Origin: Brevundimonas sp.
Lineage (GTDB): Bacteria > Pseudomonadota > Alphaproteobacteria > Caulobacterales > Caulobacteraceae
Direction of reading: 5' to 3'
DNA: 64,000 nucleotides
Assembly: GCF_003248455.1 (NCBI RefSeq)
Contig: NZ_QFNM01000014.1
Span: 1-64,000 of the forward strand
Shown: piece after piece, positions 16,166 to 25,726 of the stretch
Position numbering within the stretch: the first letter of the stretch is position 1
Layout of the letters: the number at the start of each line of letters is the position of its first letter
Made by a program: the position numbers and the translations under genes
The notes under the pieces: model-generated
The model's database searches: none
Seen by the model: the letters and a program-made list of their open reading frames with translations, nothing else
What the model was told of the DNA's origin: nothing

Positions 16166-16568
16166 TCACTACCTCATATCGACGGGTGAAACGGCTCCAT
16201 ACGACAACGGCCCCCGGCGACGATCACGTCGGCGGGGGGCTCTCGCCCACCTCGTTCTCTTTATAGCGGGCTATCGGCCTTGCGGCCTGCTTGAGCCCGA
16301 ACGGGCCGTGCTCAAGCAGCGCGGAGCGCGGTAGCACGACAAAAAGAGCTGTCGTGTGGGTGGAGACGCGAGGTTCACTTGCGTCGGAAGCGGCGGCTTA
16401 TGAAGGAAAACCGGCGGCAAGGCAACCGCAGCAAGCAATCGACATATAAGGCGCGGCATAAGGCTGGCGTTCGAAGGCATTTAGCGGATCGTCATCATCG
16501 TGCTAAGAGCCGCGCCCTTTATAGGGGCGGCGCTGTCGCCAGGGTTTTTGACTTCGGGAGAAGCACGA
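16166..16568. other. Divergent intergenic region with a chain of hairpins upstream of ffh
   Basis: No convincing gene in 403 bp. Several inverted repeats follow each other: 16210-16222 with 16227-16240 (13-14 bp, one bulge); ATAGC/GCTAT at 16264-16275; GGCC/GGCC near 16276-16287; a perfect 10-bp stem 16287-16296 / 16310-16319; and a perfect 7-bp stem 16335-16341 / 16350-16356. Near 16510 a GC-rich hairpin with loop TTTATA lies just before the CASDH ribosome site. It could be the ffh leader, an unannotated structured RNA, or repeat remnants. I looked for the 4.5S RNA tetraloop core and did not see it. Confidence 0.4.
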
Positions 16569-17774
<1,206 letters not shown>

Positions 17775-17787
17775 TCGGACCGACTGA

Positions 17788-18960
17788 ATGCAGACCCAGG
17801 CCGGCGATCCGGGCGCCTTTGCGCATTTCGATCTGAACCGCGTCGCCTCGCCCGCCTTCGTGGTGGACGAGGCGGCCATCCGTCGCAATCTGTCCGTGCT
17901 GAAGGGCGTGCGCGACGGGGCGGAGGCGCGCGTGCTTCTGGCGCTGAAGGCGTTTTCGATGTGGTCGCTGGCCGATGTGGTCGGCGAATATCTCGACGGG
18001 GTCTGCGCCTCGGGCCTGTGGGAGGCGCGGCTGGCGCGCGAGTTCTATCAGGGCGAACTGACCACCTATTCGCCGGCCTATACGGCGCAGGATCTGCCCG
18101 AGATCCTGCGGCTGTCCGATCACGTCATCTTCAACAACCCAGCCCAGATCGCCCGGTTCGCCGGCCTGATCGCCCAGGCCCGCGCCGAGGGTGAGGCGTT
18201 CGAGATCGGCCTCAGGCTGAACCCCGAACATTCCGAGGGCGAGGTCGCCAAATACGATCCGGCCCAGCCCTGTTCGCGCCTGGGCTTTCCCATATCGCAG
18301 TTGAAACCCGAACATCTGATCGGAGTGGACGGCCTGCACATCCACGCCCTGTGCGAGCAGGACTTCCAGCCCCTGGCGCGCATCTGGGCGGCGGTGGAGC
18401 CCAAGCTTCAGCCGCTGCTGGGCGAGATCAAATGGCTGAACCTGGGCGGCGGCCACCATATCACCCGCGCCGATTATCAGCGGGACGATCTGGTCGCCTT
18501 CGTGCGCGACCTTCAGGCGCGTCACCGCGTTCAGGTCTATCTGGAGCCGGGCGAGGCCGTGGCGCTGGACGCCGGCATCCTGATCGGCGAGGTGCTGGAC
18601 GTGTTCGACAACGGCATGCCCGTCGGCATCACAGACATCTCGGCCACCTGCCATATGCCCGATGTGATCGAGGCGCCCTATCGCCCCGCGCTGCTGAAAG
18701 AGCCCGAGCATGGCGTGACGGTGCGGCTGGGCGGGCCGTCGTGCCTGGCCGGCGACATCATCGGCGACTACGTCTTCGCCGAACGGCCGACGCCGGGAAC
18801 GCGCATCGCCTTCCTGGACCAGGCCCACTATTCGATGGTGAAGACCAACACCTTCAACGGCGTGCCGCTGCCGTCCATCGTGCTGTGGAACTCGGACACG
18901 GATGCGCTGACGACGGTGCGCGCGTTCGACTATTCGGCCTTCCGCGACCGTCTGTCGTAG
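17788..18960 (+). CDS. nspC: Carboxynorspermidine/carboxyspermidine decarboxylase
   Basis: A 390-aa PLP decarboxylase of the alanine-racemase fold. The PLP lysine is K54 in LLALKAFSMWSL; GVDGLHIHALCEQ, WLNLGGGHHITR and EPGEAVALDAG are the other cofactor contacts, and ISATCHMPDVIEAPY holds the active-site cysteine. It removes the carboxyl group left by the upstream dehydrogenase to release (nor)spermidine. It is transcribed directly after that dehydrogenase and ends at a strong hairpin. Confidence 0.92.
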   Translation: MQTQAGDPGAFAHFDLNRVASPAFVVDEAAIRRNLSVLKGVRDGAEARVLLALKAFSMWSLADVVGEYLDGVCASGLWEARLAREFYQGELTTYSPAYTAQDLPEILRLSDHVIFNNPAQIARFAGLIAQARAEGEAFEIGLRLNPEHSEGEVAKYDPAQPCSRLGFPISQLKPEHLIGVDGLHIHALCEQDFQPLARIWAAVEPKLQPLLGEIKWLNLGGGHHITRADYQRDDLVAFVRDLQARHRVQVYLEPGEAVALDAGILIGEVLDVFDNGMPVGITDISATCHMPDVIEAPYRPALLKEPEHGVTVRLGGPSCLAGDIIGDYVFAERPTPGTRIAFLDQAHYSMVKTNTFNGVPLPSIVLWNSDTDALTTVRAFDYSAFRDRLS

Positions 18961-18962
18961 GC

Positions 18963-18991
18963 GCAAAAAAAGGGCGGCTCGCGCCGCCCTT
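18963..18991. terminator. Terminator between nspC and ctpA
   Basis: A perfect 9-bp stem (18970-18978 with 18983-18991) has loop TCGC. The A-run at 18965-18971 becomes a T-tract on the minus strand, so it is a good intrinsic terminator for ctpA; the same hairpin could end the nspC transcript, though its + side has no long T-run. Confidence 0.75.
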
Positions 18992-18998
18992 CCCCGAC

Positions 18999-20375
18999 CT
19001 ATTCGTCTTTCGGCTCGTCCGCCGCCGGTTCGGCGTCGGGCTTGGGCGTTGAGCCCGGTTCGGTGACGACGATGCCTTCGGGCGGGGGCGGCAGTTTCGA
19101 CAAGTCGCCGCCGGCGCGCAAAACGTCCAGCGCCCGCTGAAGCTGATAGTCCTTTTCCTTGTCGAACTTGTCGCCCGGAGCTTCGCGCGGGGTGTGCGGC
19201 CCCTTGCGCTCGGCCCCGATGGAGGCGTCCAGCGCCGTGGCGTAGGCGGCCTCGGAATAGATGAAGCTGGAGCGCGAGACGATGCGCGCCTCGGCCTCGG
19301 AGCGCGCCACTTCCAAATCCGGCTCGATGCCGATCTTCTGAATCGAGGCGCCAGACGGCGTGTAGTAGCGCGCCGTCGTGATCGACAGGGCGCCGTCCTG
19401 CCCCTGGCGCAGCGGGATTACGGTCTGCACCGACCCTTTGCCGAAGCTGGTCAGGCCGACGACCGTGGCGCGCTGGTGATCCTTCAGGGCGCCGGCGACG
19501 ATTTCCGACGCCGAGGCCGAGCCGTAATTCACCAGCACGACCAGCGGCAGGCCGCCGGTGATGTCGCCGGGCTTTGCCGAATAGCGCTGAATCTGCTCGG
19601 GCTTGCGCCCCCGCTGGCTGACGATTTCGCCGCGCTCCAGGAAGGCGTCGGACACGTCGATGGCGGCGTTCAGCAGGCCCCCGCCGTTGTTGCGGAGGTC
19701 CAGCACATAGCCCTTAACGCCAGGCTTCTCGGCCTTGATCTTGGCGATGGCTTCGTTCAGCTCGCGGCCAGTGTTTTCGTTGAAGGTCGAGACGCGCAGA
19801 TAACCGAAGTCGCCCTCGACCCGTCCGGTGACGGACTGGACCTTGATGACCTCGCGGGTCAGCGTGACCTCCAGCGGGTCGGAACCGTCGCGAAGGAACG
19901 TCACCTTGACGCTGGCGCCCACCGGACCGCGCAACTTCTCCGATACCTGGCTGACCGTCAGGCCGGCGGCGTTCTGGCCGTCGATGGAGGAGATGACATC
20001 GCCCGCCTGGACCCCGGCGCGGGCGGCCGGGCTGTCGTCCATCGGCGAAATGACCTTCACCATGCCGCCGTCGGCGCTGATGGTCAGGCCGACGCCCGAA
20101 TACTGGCCCTCGGTCCGCTCGCGCAGTTCGTCGTAGTTGGAGGGCGGCAGGTAGTTGGAGTGCGGGTCCAGCGCCGTCATCATGCCGGCCAGGGCCGCCT
20201 CGATCAGCTTCTTGTTGTCGACGGGAACGACATAGGCCTGCTCGACGATGCCCACGACATCGCCGAACAGCTCCAGCATGCGGAAGGTTTCGTTGCGAGG
20301 GGTCTGGCTGGAAACAGCGGCGGCGGACCCGCCGAGCACCAGTGCGGCGCAGCCGACGAGGAGCAATTTACGCAT
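18999..20375 (-). CDS. ctpA: C-terminal processing peptidase (S41)
   Basis: A 458-aa exported serine protease. The signal MRKLLLVGCAALVLGGSAAAVSSQ sends it to the periplasm; a PDZ domain follows (GVGLTISADGGMVKVISPMDDSPAARAGVQAGDVISSIDG), then the S41 domain with catalytic serine in YGSASASEIVAGALKDH and lysine in LTSFGKGSVQTVIPL. ATG 20375 has AAAGAGA upstream; a start nine codons earlier is unsupported. It trims C-termini of envelope proteins and lies downstream of the EnvC-like gene, a frequent pairing. The C-terminus is an acidic proline-rich tail (GSTPKPDAEPAADEPKDE). Confidence 0.92.
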   Translation of the reverse strand: MRKLLLVGCAALVLGGSAAAVSSQTPRNETFRMLELFGDVVGIVEQAYVVPVDNKKLIEAALAGMMTALDPHSNYLPPSNYDELRERTEGQYSGVGLTISADGGMVKVISPMDDSPAARAGVQAGDVISSIDGQNAAGLTVSQVSEKLRGPVGASVKVTFLRDGSDPLEVTLTREVIKVQSVTGRVEGDFGYLRVSTFNENTGRELNEAIAKIKAEKPGVKGYVLDLRNNGGGLLNAAIDVSDAFLERGEIVSQRGRKPEQIQRYSAKPGDITGGLPLVVLVNYGSASASEIVAGALKDHQRATVVGLTSFGKGSVQTVIPLRQGQDGALSITTARYYTPSGASIQKIGIEPDLEVARSEAEARIVSRSSFIYSEAAYATALDASIGAERKGPHTPREAPGDKFDKEKDYQLQRALDVLRAGGDLSKLPPPPEGIVVTEPGSTPKPDAEPAADEPKDE

Positions 20376-20514
20376 TCGGTCTCTTTCGGTCGGGCCGATC
20401 ATTCAAGGCGCCCGTTGGAAGGGTAAGGCCCCGCAGACACGACCAAATCGTGGCGACGCAGCGTCCCTCCGATAAAATCAGCGTCAGGCGGGAATGCAAA
20501 GGACTATTGCAGCC

Positions 20515-21594
20515 TCACCGCAACCACGGCCCCGGATCTATGGGCCTTTCGTCGCGGCGCAGTTCGAAATAGACGTCGCCGTCCGGCCCGCTGCGGCCCA
20601 GGGTCTGGCCGTCCGCGACGCGGGCGTCGCCCTGGACCTCTACGCTCTCCAGCCCGGCGACGACGGCGCGCCAGCCGGGCCCCAGGTCCAGCACCACCAC
20701 ATTGCCCCAGCCGGTCAGCGGCCCGGCGTAGGCGACCTTGGCGTCGGCTGGCGCCTTGACCGCCGCCCGGTCTGCCCGCCAGCGCCAGCCCGAGGTCCCC
20801 TGCCCCCAGGTCTGGGTCGGCGCCCCGGCGACGGGCGGGCTGAGGCGGGCGCGATTGGCCGGCAGGCTGGCCGTGGGGGTCTCGACAGCCTGCGCCTCGG
20901 GCACGGCTCCGCCCAGTTCGCGGATGCGCCGCTCCAGCACATAGGCGGCGCGTTCGGCGGCGCGCGCCTCGGCGTTCAGCACGGCGGTCAGGGCGGTCTT
21001 GCGCGCCGTCAGCCCCTCGATCTCGGCCCGCCGGTCGCCTTGCGCGCTCTCGGTCGTCAGCAGGCGTTCGGAGGACAGGACGGCCAGGCGGCGGATGCGC
21101 ATGATCTCGGCCTGACGCGCCGCCAGGGCCTTGGCGCGGGTCTCCAGGTCGGGGGTCATGGCCTTGAGCAGGATGGAGGCGCGCACGGTGTCGATGGCCT
21201 TGTCCGCCGGGACTAGCAGGGGCGGCGGCGGGCGGCGGCTCATCATCTGAAGCGCGCTGAGCAGCCGGCTCTGGGCGCCGCGCTCGCGCGCCAGGCCGGA
21301 GACCAGTTCGGCCTCGCGCTCGCTGAGTTGCCGCAGGCGCGCGCGCTGATCGTCGATCTGGCGGTCGTCGTTGCGTTCGTCGACACGCAAGCTGGCCAGC
21401 CGCCGCTCCAGCTGGGCCAGTTCGGCCTTGGCGGCGTCGGCATCGGCGCGCAGCCGCCGCGCCCGCACCGCCTCGTCGCGGTACTCCGCCTGGATTCGCG
21501 AAAGCTCGCTTTCGGGCGCCTGACGTCCCGTCGCCGGGGCGGCGATCAGCCCGGCCAGCAGGGCGACGACAACAGGAACGGGGGCGCGACGCAT
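20515..21594 (-). CDS. EnvC-like murein hydrolase activator (degenerate M23/LytM)
   Basis: A 359-aa exported protein: signal MRRAPVPVVVALLAGLIAAPATG, then long coiled coil (residues 28-220, ALEARR-rich) and a C-terminal LytM-like domain (about 255-358). The domain keeps the strand pattern VKAPADAKVAYAGPLTGWGNVVVLDLG but lacks the zinc histidines: the usual HLHFE position reads DVYFE. That is the EnvC pattern, an activator of amidases rather than an active peptidase. It shares an end with rlmH (stop and start meet at 21594) within nadD-rsfS-rlmH-envC-ctpA. Confidence 0.85.
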   Translation of the reverse strand: MRRAPVPVVVALLAGLIAAPATGRQAPESELSRIQAEYRDEAVRARRLRADADAAKAELAQLERRLASLRVDERNDDRQIDDQRARLRQLSEREAELVSGLARERGAQSRLLSALQMMSRRPPPPLLVPADKAIDTVRASILLKAMTPDLETRAKALAARQAEIMRIRRLAVLSSERLLTTESAQGDRRAEIEGLTARKTALTAVLNAEARAAERAAYVLERRIRELGGAVPEAQAVETPTASLPANRARLSPPVAGAPTQTWGQGTSGWRWRADRAAVKAPADAKVAYAGPLTGWGNVVVLDLGPGWRAVVAGLESVEVQGDARVADGQTLGRSGPDGDVYFELRRDERPIDPGPWLR

Positions 21595-22058
21595 CAGTCG
21601 CGATGATACGGCGATCCGGCCAGGATGGTCACGGCCCGATACAGTTGCTCGGCCAGCAGGACTCGGGCCAAGGCATGGGGCCAGGTCTGGGGACCGAAGG
21701 CCAGGGTCGAGGCCGCGGCCGCGCGCACGCTGTCGTCCAGCCCGTCCGCCCCGCCGATGGCGAAGACCAGACGGCGCTCGCCCTGATCCCGCAGCCTGGC
21801 GACATGGTCGGCGAAGGCGCGCGAACCATAGGTCCGGCCCCGTTCGTCGCAGGCGATCAGGTGCGCCCCCTCGGCGGCGGCCAGGATCAGCTCCGCCTCC
21901 GCCGCCTTGCCCGGCTTCCTGGGCTCGAGGTCGATCAGTTCCAAAGGCCCCAGGCCCAGCGCGCGCCCCGCCAGGGTGGCGCGCCGGGCGTAGTCGTCGG
22001 CCAGCGTGGCCTCGGGCCCCCGGCCCGGTCGGCCGACGGCGACGATGCCCAGCTTCAT
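21594..22058 (-). CDS. rlmH: 23S rRNA (pseudouridine1915-N3)-methyltransferase RlmH
   Basis: A 154-aa SPOUT methyltransferase acting on helix 69 of assembled ribosomes. It opens MKLGIVAVGRPGRGPE and contains LIACDERGRTYGSRAFADHVARLRDQG and the knot region LVFAIGGADGLDDSVRAAA, ending HALARVLLAEQLYRAVTILAGSPYHRD, all highly conserved. It is placed directly after rsfS, as in most alphaproteobacteria. Confidence 0.95.
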   Translation of the reverse strand: MKLGIVAVGRPGRGPEATLADDYARRATLAGRALGLGPLELIDLEPRKPGKAAEAELILAAAEGAHLIACDERGRTYGSRAFADHVARLRDQGERRLVFAIGGADGLDDSVRAAAASTLAFGPQTWPHALARVLLAEQLYRAVTILAGSPYHRD

Positions 22059-22061
22059 CGG

Positions 22062-22496
22062 TCAGTCGCGCGCGGTGCGGTGCGCGGAATCGACGGCCCA
22101 GATCTTCTCGATGTTGTAGAAGGTGCGGACCTCGGGCCGGAACAGGTGAACGATCACGTCGCCCGCGTCGATCAGCACCCAGTCGCAGTGCGGCAGGCCC
22201 TCGACCTTGGCCTTGCCCAGCCCCTGTTCCTTCACGGTGCGCAGCAGGTGGTCGGCGATGGCTCCGACATGGCGGTGCGACCGGCCGGACGCCACGATCA
22301 TGGTGTCGGCCATGGCGCTCTTGCCCCTCAGGTCGATCAGGACGAGGTCCTGGGCCTTGTCCTCGTCGAGGCGGCTCAGCAGGGCTTCTTCCAGCGGGGT
22401 TGCGCCGATCGGGCGCGGCGCAGCGTCGTCGAAACCGCGCGGCGCGGCATCGAAATCGGCGTCGTCTTCGGAATGGAGAGGTTCGATAGGGTCCAT
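22062..22496 (-). CDS. rsfS: Ribosome silencing factor RsfS
   Basis: A protein of 144 aa from ATG 22496 that binds L14 and blocks subunit joining under poor nutrition. The domain begins about residue 35 with LLSRLDEDKAQDLVLIDLRGKSAMADTMIVASGRS and ends HCDWVLIDAGDVIVHLFRPEVRTFYNIEKIW. A GTG at 22598 would add 34 residues, but those codons (CTA, TTT, AGT, CAA) are unlike the rest and no ribosome site is seen for either, so the start is uncertain. Four bases separate it from rlmH. Confidence 0.9.
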   Translation of the reverse strand: MDPIEPLHSEDDADFDAAPRGFDDAAPRPIGATPLEEALLSRLDEDKAQDLVLIDLRGKSAMADTMIVASGRSHRHVGAIADHLLRTVKEQGLGKAKVEGLPHCDWVLIDAGDVIVHLFRPEVRTFYNIEKIWAVDSAHRTARD

Positions 22497-22629
22497 CTCG
22501 TGCGCCGTATTCGAGACGGCGGCGTCTTGCGTATCGTACGCGGGCGAGGGGGTCAGCGGAGGGCTCCGGGAGCGTTGACTAAAGACGCCCTCTAGCACGG
22601 ATGGGCCGAAACGTGAACCGGCGTCGAAA

Positions 22630-23307
22630 TCACGCCCCCGTGGGCGCGCCGGGGCGGCGGCTTCCGGCGCCGCGAATGGCCGTCGAGGACAGCGGATTGA
22701 GCGGCGCGGTCAGATAGGTCCAGGCGGGAGCGGCCAGGACGGGCAACAGCCCCGCCTCCCGATCCGGCACGCGGAAGCCGGCGAACCGGGCGGCCGCCGG
22801 CGCCGTGCGGCTGTCAAGCAGCGACCCCGGCCGGGCGATCACCGCGACCGGCATCAGCCGCATGATGTCGGTCCAGCCGCGCCAACGGTGGAAGCTGGCC
22901 AGATTGTCCGACCCCATCAGCCAGACGAAATGCACGCCGGGATGCCGCGCGGCCAGCAGGCGCAGCGTGTCCACCGTCCAGGCCGTTCCCGCCCGGCTCT
23001 CGAAATCCGACACGATCATGGACGGGCCGCGCGCATGGGCGCGGGCCGAAGCCATCCGTTCGTCCAGGGGGGCGCTGTGACGGGCGTCTTTCAGCGGGTT
23101 CTGAGGCGAGACCAGCCACACCACGCGGTCCAGCCCAAGGCGGCGCATGGCCGTTTCCGCGACATGGGCGTGACCATCGTGCGCCGGATTGAACGACCCG
23201 CCGAACAGACCGACCTTCATGCCCGGCGCCAGGGTCAGGCCGTCGCGCAGCGCCCCGGATCGGGGGCCGGCGCCTTTGGGCGCGGGACCGGCGTGGAAGA
23301 AGGACAA
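22630..23307 (-). CDS. nadD: Nicotinate-nucleotide adenylyltransferase
   Basis: A 225-aa enzyme adenylating nicotinate mononucleotide in NAD synthesis. Motifs: GLFGGSFNPAHDGHAHVAE with the HxGH-type site, WLVSPQNPLKD, and PLSSTAIR near the end (the ISSTxIR signature). The start given is TTG 23307; an ATG at 23220 would begin MKVGLFGGSFNP and drop 29 residues. Caulobacterales homologues often carry a short N-terminal extension, so I kept the longer form with reserve. It heads the nadD-rsfS-rlmH-envC-ctpA cluster. Confidence 0.92.
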   Translation of the reverse strand: MSFFHAGPAPKGAGPRSGALRDGLTLAPGMKVGLFGGSFNPAHDGHAHVAETAMRRLGLDRVVWLVSPQNPLKDARHSAPLDERMASARAHARGPSMIVSDFESRAGTAWTVDTLRLLAARHPGVHFVWLMGSDNLASFHRWRGWTDIMRLMPVAVIARPGSLLDSRTAPAAARFAGFRVPDREAGLLPVLAAPAWTYLTAPLNPLSSTAIRGAGSRRPGAPTGA

Positions 23308-23385
23308 GCGGCGTCTCGGGCGGCGGGGTTTTGCTCAGCGGCGCCCTTATAACGCGGGACTTTGTTCAGCCTACAGAAATCGTCG

Positions 23386-24282
23386 TCAGACCGCCGCCTC
23401 GAACAGGGCGTCGCGGGCGATGTCGGCGTGGGTCATGGGAAACAGGTGCCCGCCGCCCGCCACGATCTCCACGGTCACATTGGGCATGACGCGCGGCGCG
23501 ACCGGCAAATGGGTCAAGGCGCCGTGCTCGGCCTTCAATATCCGCACCGGCCCCGGATAGCGCCGCAGCGCCCGCCACGGATCGTGCGCCTGGGCGACGT
23601 AGTTGGCCGCCTCCCACGCCGGGGCGGCGGCCAGGTCGAAACCGCCGCCGTCCGCCTTCAGACCCTCGGACAGATAGTCGGCCAGCACCGTGTCGGGCCA
23701 GCCCTTGAAGGCCCCCCGCCCGCGGTAGGCGGCCATGGCCTGTTCGCGGCTGTCGAACCGGCTGCGGCGGCGAAGCGTGGATTTGGCGATGGGGATGGCG
23801 CCCATGAAACGATGGGCGAAGGGCAGGTTGAAGGCCAGGACCGTCATCCGCCTCCAGATCACCGGATCGAAAAGCGCCAGGCTGGAGACGCGGTCCGGCC
23901 GCTGGGCGGCCGCCAGCAGCGAGGCGGTTCCCCCCATCGAATGGCCGGCCATGACCACCTGCGGCCCGTCCAGGGTTTCCAGCAGGGCCAGCAGGTCGTC
24001 GCGATGGTCAAGCCAGCTGGTCTTTGGCCGGGTGAAGACCGGCAGGGTCGAACGCCCGTGGCCGCGCAGGTCCGGCGCCCAGATGCGCAGCGAGGTCGAC
24101 AGCGGCGACAGCAGACTGCGATAGGTGGCGGCGTTGAAACCGTTGGCGTGGCTGAAGATCAGGTCGACCGGCCGGTTCGGATCGCCGAAATCCAGCACCG
24201 CCATCTCGCCGGCGCCCCAGCGGTTGTCGATCGGCACGGACAGGCGGCGCGGCGGGGACAGCAACGCCGCATCCATGATCAC
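23386..24282 (-). CDS. Alpha/beta hydrolase
   Basis: A 298-aa hydrolase without signal peptide. The oxyanion-hole stretch is FSHANGFNA, the nucleophile elbow AGHSMGGTAS carries the serine, and GGGHLFPMTHAD near the C-terminus supplies the histidine. The arrangement HANGF...DLRGHGRS...GHSMGG is typical of small-ester or epoxide-type hydrolases; the substrate is unknown. Its start overlaps the stop of the Fur-family gene by four bases, so it is the second gene of that pair. Confidence 0.85.
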   Translation of the reverse strand: MIMDAALLSPPRRLSVPIDNRWGAGEMAVLDFGDPNRPVDLIFSHANGFNAATYRSLLSPLSTSLRIWAPDLRGHGRSTLPVFTRPKTSWLDHRDDLLALLETLDGPQVVMAGHSMGGTASLLAAAQRPDRVSSLALFDPVIWRRMTVLAFNLPFAHRFMGAIPIAKSTLRRRSRFDSREQAMAAYRGRGAFKGWPDTVLADYLSEGLKADGGGFDLAAAPAWEAANYVAQAHDPWRALRRYPGPVRILKAEHGALTHLPVAPRVMPNVTVEIVAGGGHLFPMTHADIARDALFEAAV

Positions 24283-24767
24283 GCCGCCTCGCGACAGGCG
24301 GCGCAGCGCCCGTGCGCCTCTATGGTCGTGCGGGCGATGGCGTAGCCGGCGGCCGAGGCGGCGGCGCTCATGGCGCCCTGGTCGGGCCCGCTGACCTCGC
24401 GCGTCGCCCCGCAGCAGTCGCAGATCAGGAAGGCGGCGGCGTGGACGGCGTCCCCCTCGTCGCTACAAGCGACATAGGCGCTGATGGAGGCGATGCGGTG
24501 CGCCATGCCCAACCGCTCCAGGAATTCCAGCGCGCGATAGACGGTGGGCGGCTTGGCGGCCTGGCCGTCCTCGCCGAAGCGGGCGATCAGGTCATAGGCC
24601 TTGACCGGCTCGCCGGCCTCAAGCAGCAGGGCCAGAACCCGGCGGCGCTGGGCCGTCATCCGCTCGCCCTGGCGGATCGCGCGCGCCTCGGCCGAGGCCA
24701 GGGCGCGATCCAGCGCGCCGCCCTTCAGGCCGGAATGGTCGTGGTCGTGATCGCAAGCGGCGCCCAT
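24279..24767 (-). CDS. zur: Fur-family regulator, probably Zur
   Basis: A 162-aa metal-sensing repressor. The winged helix (residues 35-95: RMTAQRRRVLALLLEAGEPVKAYDLIARF...PPTVYRALEFLERLGMAHRI) is followed by a dimerisation domain with a structural zinc site from CDCC and CAAC. The N-terminal MGAACDHDHDHSG adds extra histidines, often seen in Zur proteins. Zur rather than Fur is inferred from the two cysteine pairs and His-rich start; another Fur-family gene lies at 39.6 kb. Divergent from the SapC gene, with a 119-bp shared upstream region in which I saw no clear Zur box. Confidence 0.72.
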   Translation of the reverse strand: MGAACDHDHDHSGLKGGALDRALASAEARAIRQGERMTAQRRRVLALLLEAGEPVKAYDLIARFGEDGQAAKPPTVYRALEFLERLGMAHRIASISAYVACSDEGDAVHAAAFLICDCCGATREVSGPDQGAMSAAASAAGYAIARTTIEAHGRCAACREAA

Positions 24768-24886
24768 GGCCCACAGCTAATGGCTGACGCCCTTCGCCGC
24801 AACACGCAAGCCGACGGTTTGCCGCTGGGTCGGGGTTGGGCTAGAAGGCCCGCCTCATACCACCATTTCCAGAGCGTCCTCGCTTC

Positions 24887-25666
24887 ATGACCGACACGAA
24901 CAACTCGCCGCTCGAAGGCAATGTCCTGTTTTACACCAATCCCGAGCCGCTGGATCAGAGCGTTCACGGGACCCTGGGCGTCAATCCGTCCGACAAGCCC
25001 TACGCCTTCGTGGCCCAGACCAACATCGTGCCGCTGACGGTCACGGAATTCGCGGCCGCCGCCCTGTCCTACCCGATCATCTTCACCGGCGAAAACCGCC
25101 AGCCGGTGGTGGTCATGGGCCTGCGCCAGGGCGAGAACCTGTTCGTCGCCGACGACGGCGAGTTCCGCGGCGACGCCTATGTGCCCGCCTATGTGCGCCG
25201 CTATCCGTTCGTCTTCGCCGACGACAAGCAGAACCAGCGCCTGATCCTGTGCATCGACCGCGGCGCGGCCATCGTCGCCGAGGGCGGCCAGAACCCGCTG
25301 TTCGTCGATGGCCAGCCCAGCGACTACACCAATATGGCGATGGAGTTCTGCAACAACTTCGAGCAGGAGCGCCAACGCACCGAAAGCTTCGTCCAGTTGA
25401 TCAAGGACCTCGACCTGCTGGACACCCGCGACGCCATCTTCACGCCGCGCAACCCCGACGGCACGCCGGGCGAGCCGCAGAAGCTGGCCGAATACTTCGC
25501 CGTGTCGGAAGACAAGCTGCGCGCCTTGCCGGCCGAGAAATTGGCCGAACTGCGCGACAACGGCGCCCTGGGCCAGATCTACGCCCACCTGGTGTCGCTG
25601 CTGGGCTGGGACCGCCTGATCGCCCTGGCCTTCCTGCGCCAGGCCCAGCCGGCGACCGTCAACTAG
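24887..25666 (+). CDS. SapC family protein
   Basis: A 259-aa protein matching SapC: VPLTVTEFAAAALSYPIIFTGENRQPVVVMGLRQGENLFV and DGEFRGDAYVPAYVRRYPFVF are the family's signature blocks, followed by ILCIDRGA and MEFCNNFEQERQRTESFVQ. In Campylobacter SapC lies with S-layer genes; in Caulobacterales the family is widespread and its job uncertain. There is no signal peptide, so it is probably cytoplasmic. It stands alone and ends at a strong terminator. Confidence 0.87.
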   Translation: MTDTNNSPLEGNVLFYTNPEPLDQSVHGTLGVNPSDKPYAFVAQTNIVPLTVTEFAAAALSYPIIFTGENRQPVVVMGLRQGENLFVADDGEFRGDAYVPAYVRRYPFVFADDKQNQRLILCIDRGAAIVAEGGQNPLFVDGQPSDYTNMAMEFCNNFEQERQRTESFVQLIKDLDLLDTRDAIFTPRNPDGTPGEPQKLAEYFAVSEDKLRALPAEKLAELRDNGALGQIYAHLVSLLGWDRLIALAFLRQAQPATVN

Positions 25667-25690
25667 GACGGACGTTCGGACCAAATAGAC

Positions 25691-25723
25691 GCCCCGACGG
25701 TTCGCGCCGTCGGGGCATCTTGA
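25691..25723 (+). terminator. Intrinsic terminator after the SapC-family gene
   Basis: A perfect 10-bp GC-rich stem (25691-25700 with 25707-25716) with a 6-base loop is followed by ATCTTGATTTT. It lies between convergent genes and may serve both. Confidence 0.75.
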
Positions 25724-25726
25724 TTT

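Noticed and set aside
14531..16189. 552-codon + strand open frame opposite ffh
   Set aside because: Antisense shadow of SRP54, rich in His/Gln/Leu without domains.
16271..16480. 69-codon minus-strand open frame upstream of ffh
   Set aside because: It overlaps the hairpin chain, has no ribosome site and no family resemblance.
16166..16568. Search for the 4.5S SRP RNA gene next to ffh
   Set aside because: The conserved GGTCAGG...GGAAG...AGCAGCC core and tetraloop were not found on either strand.
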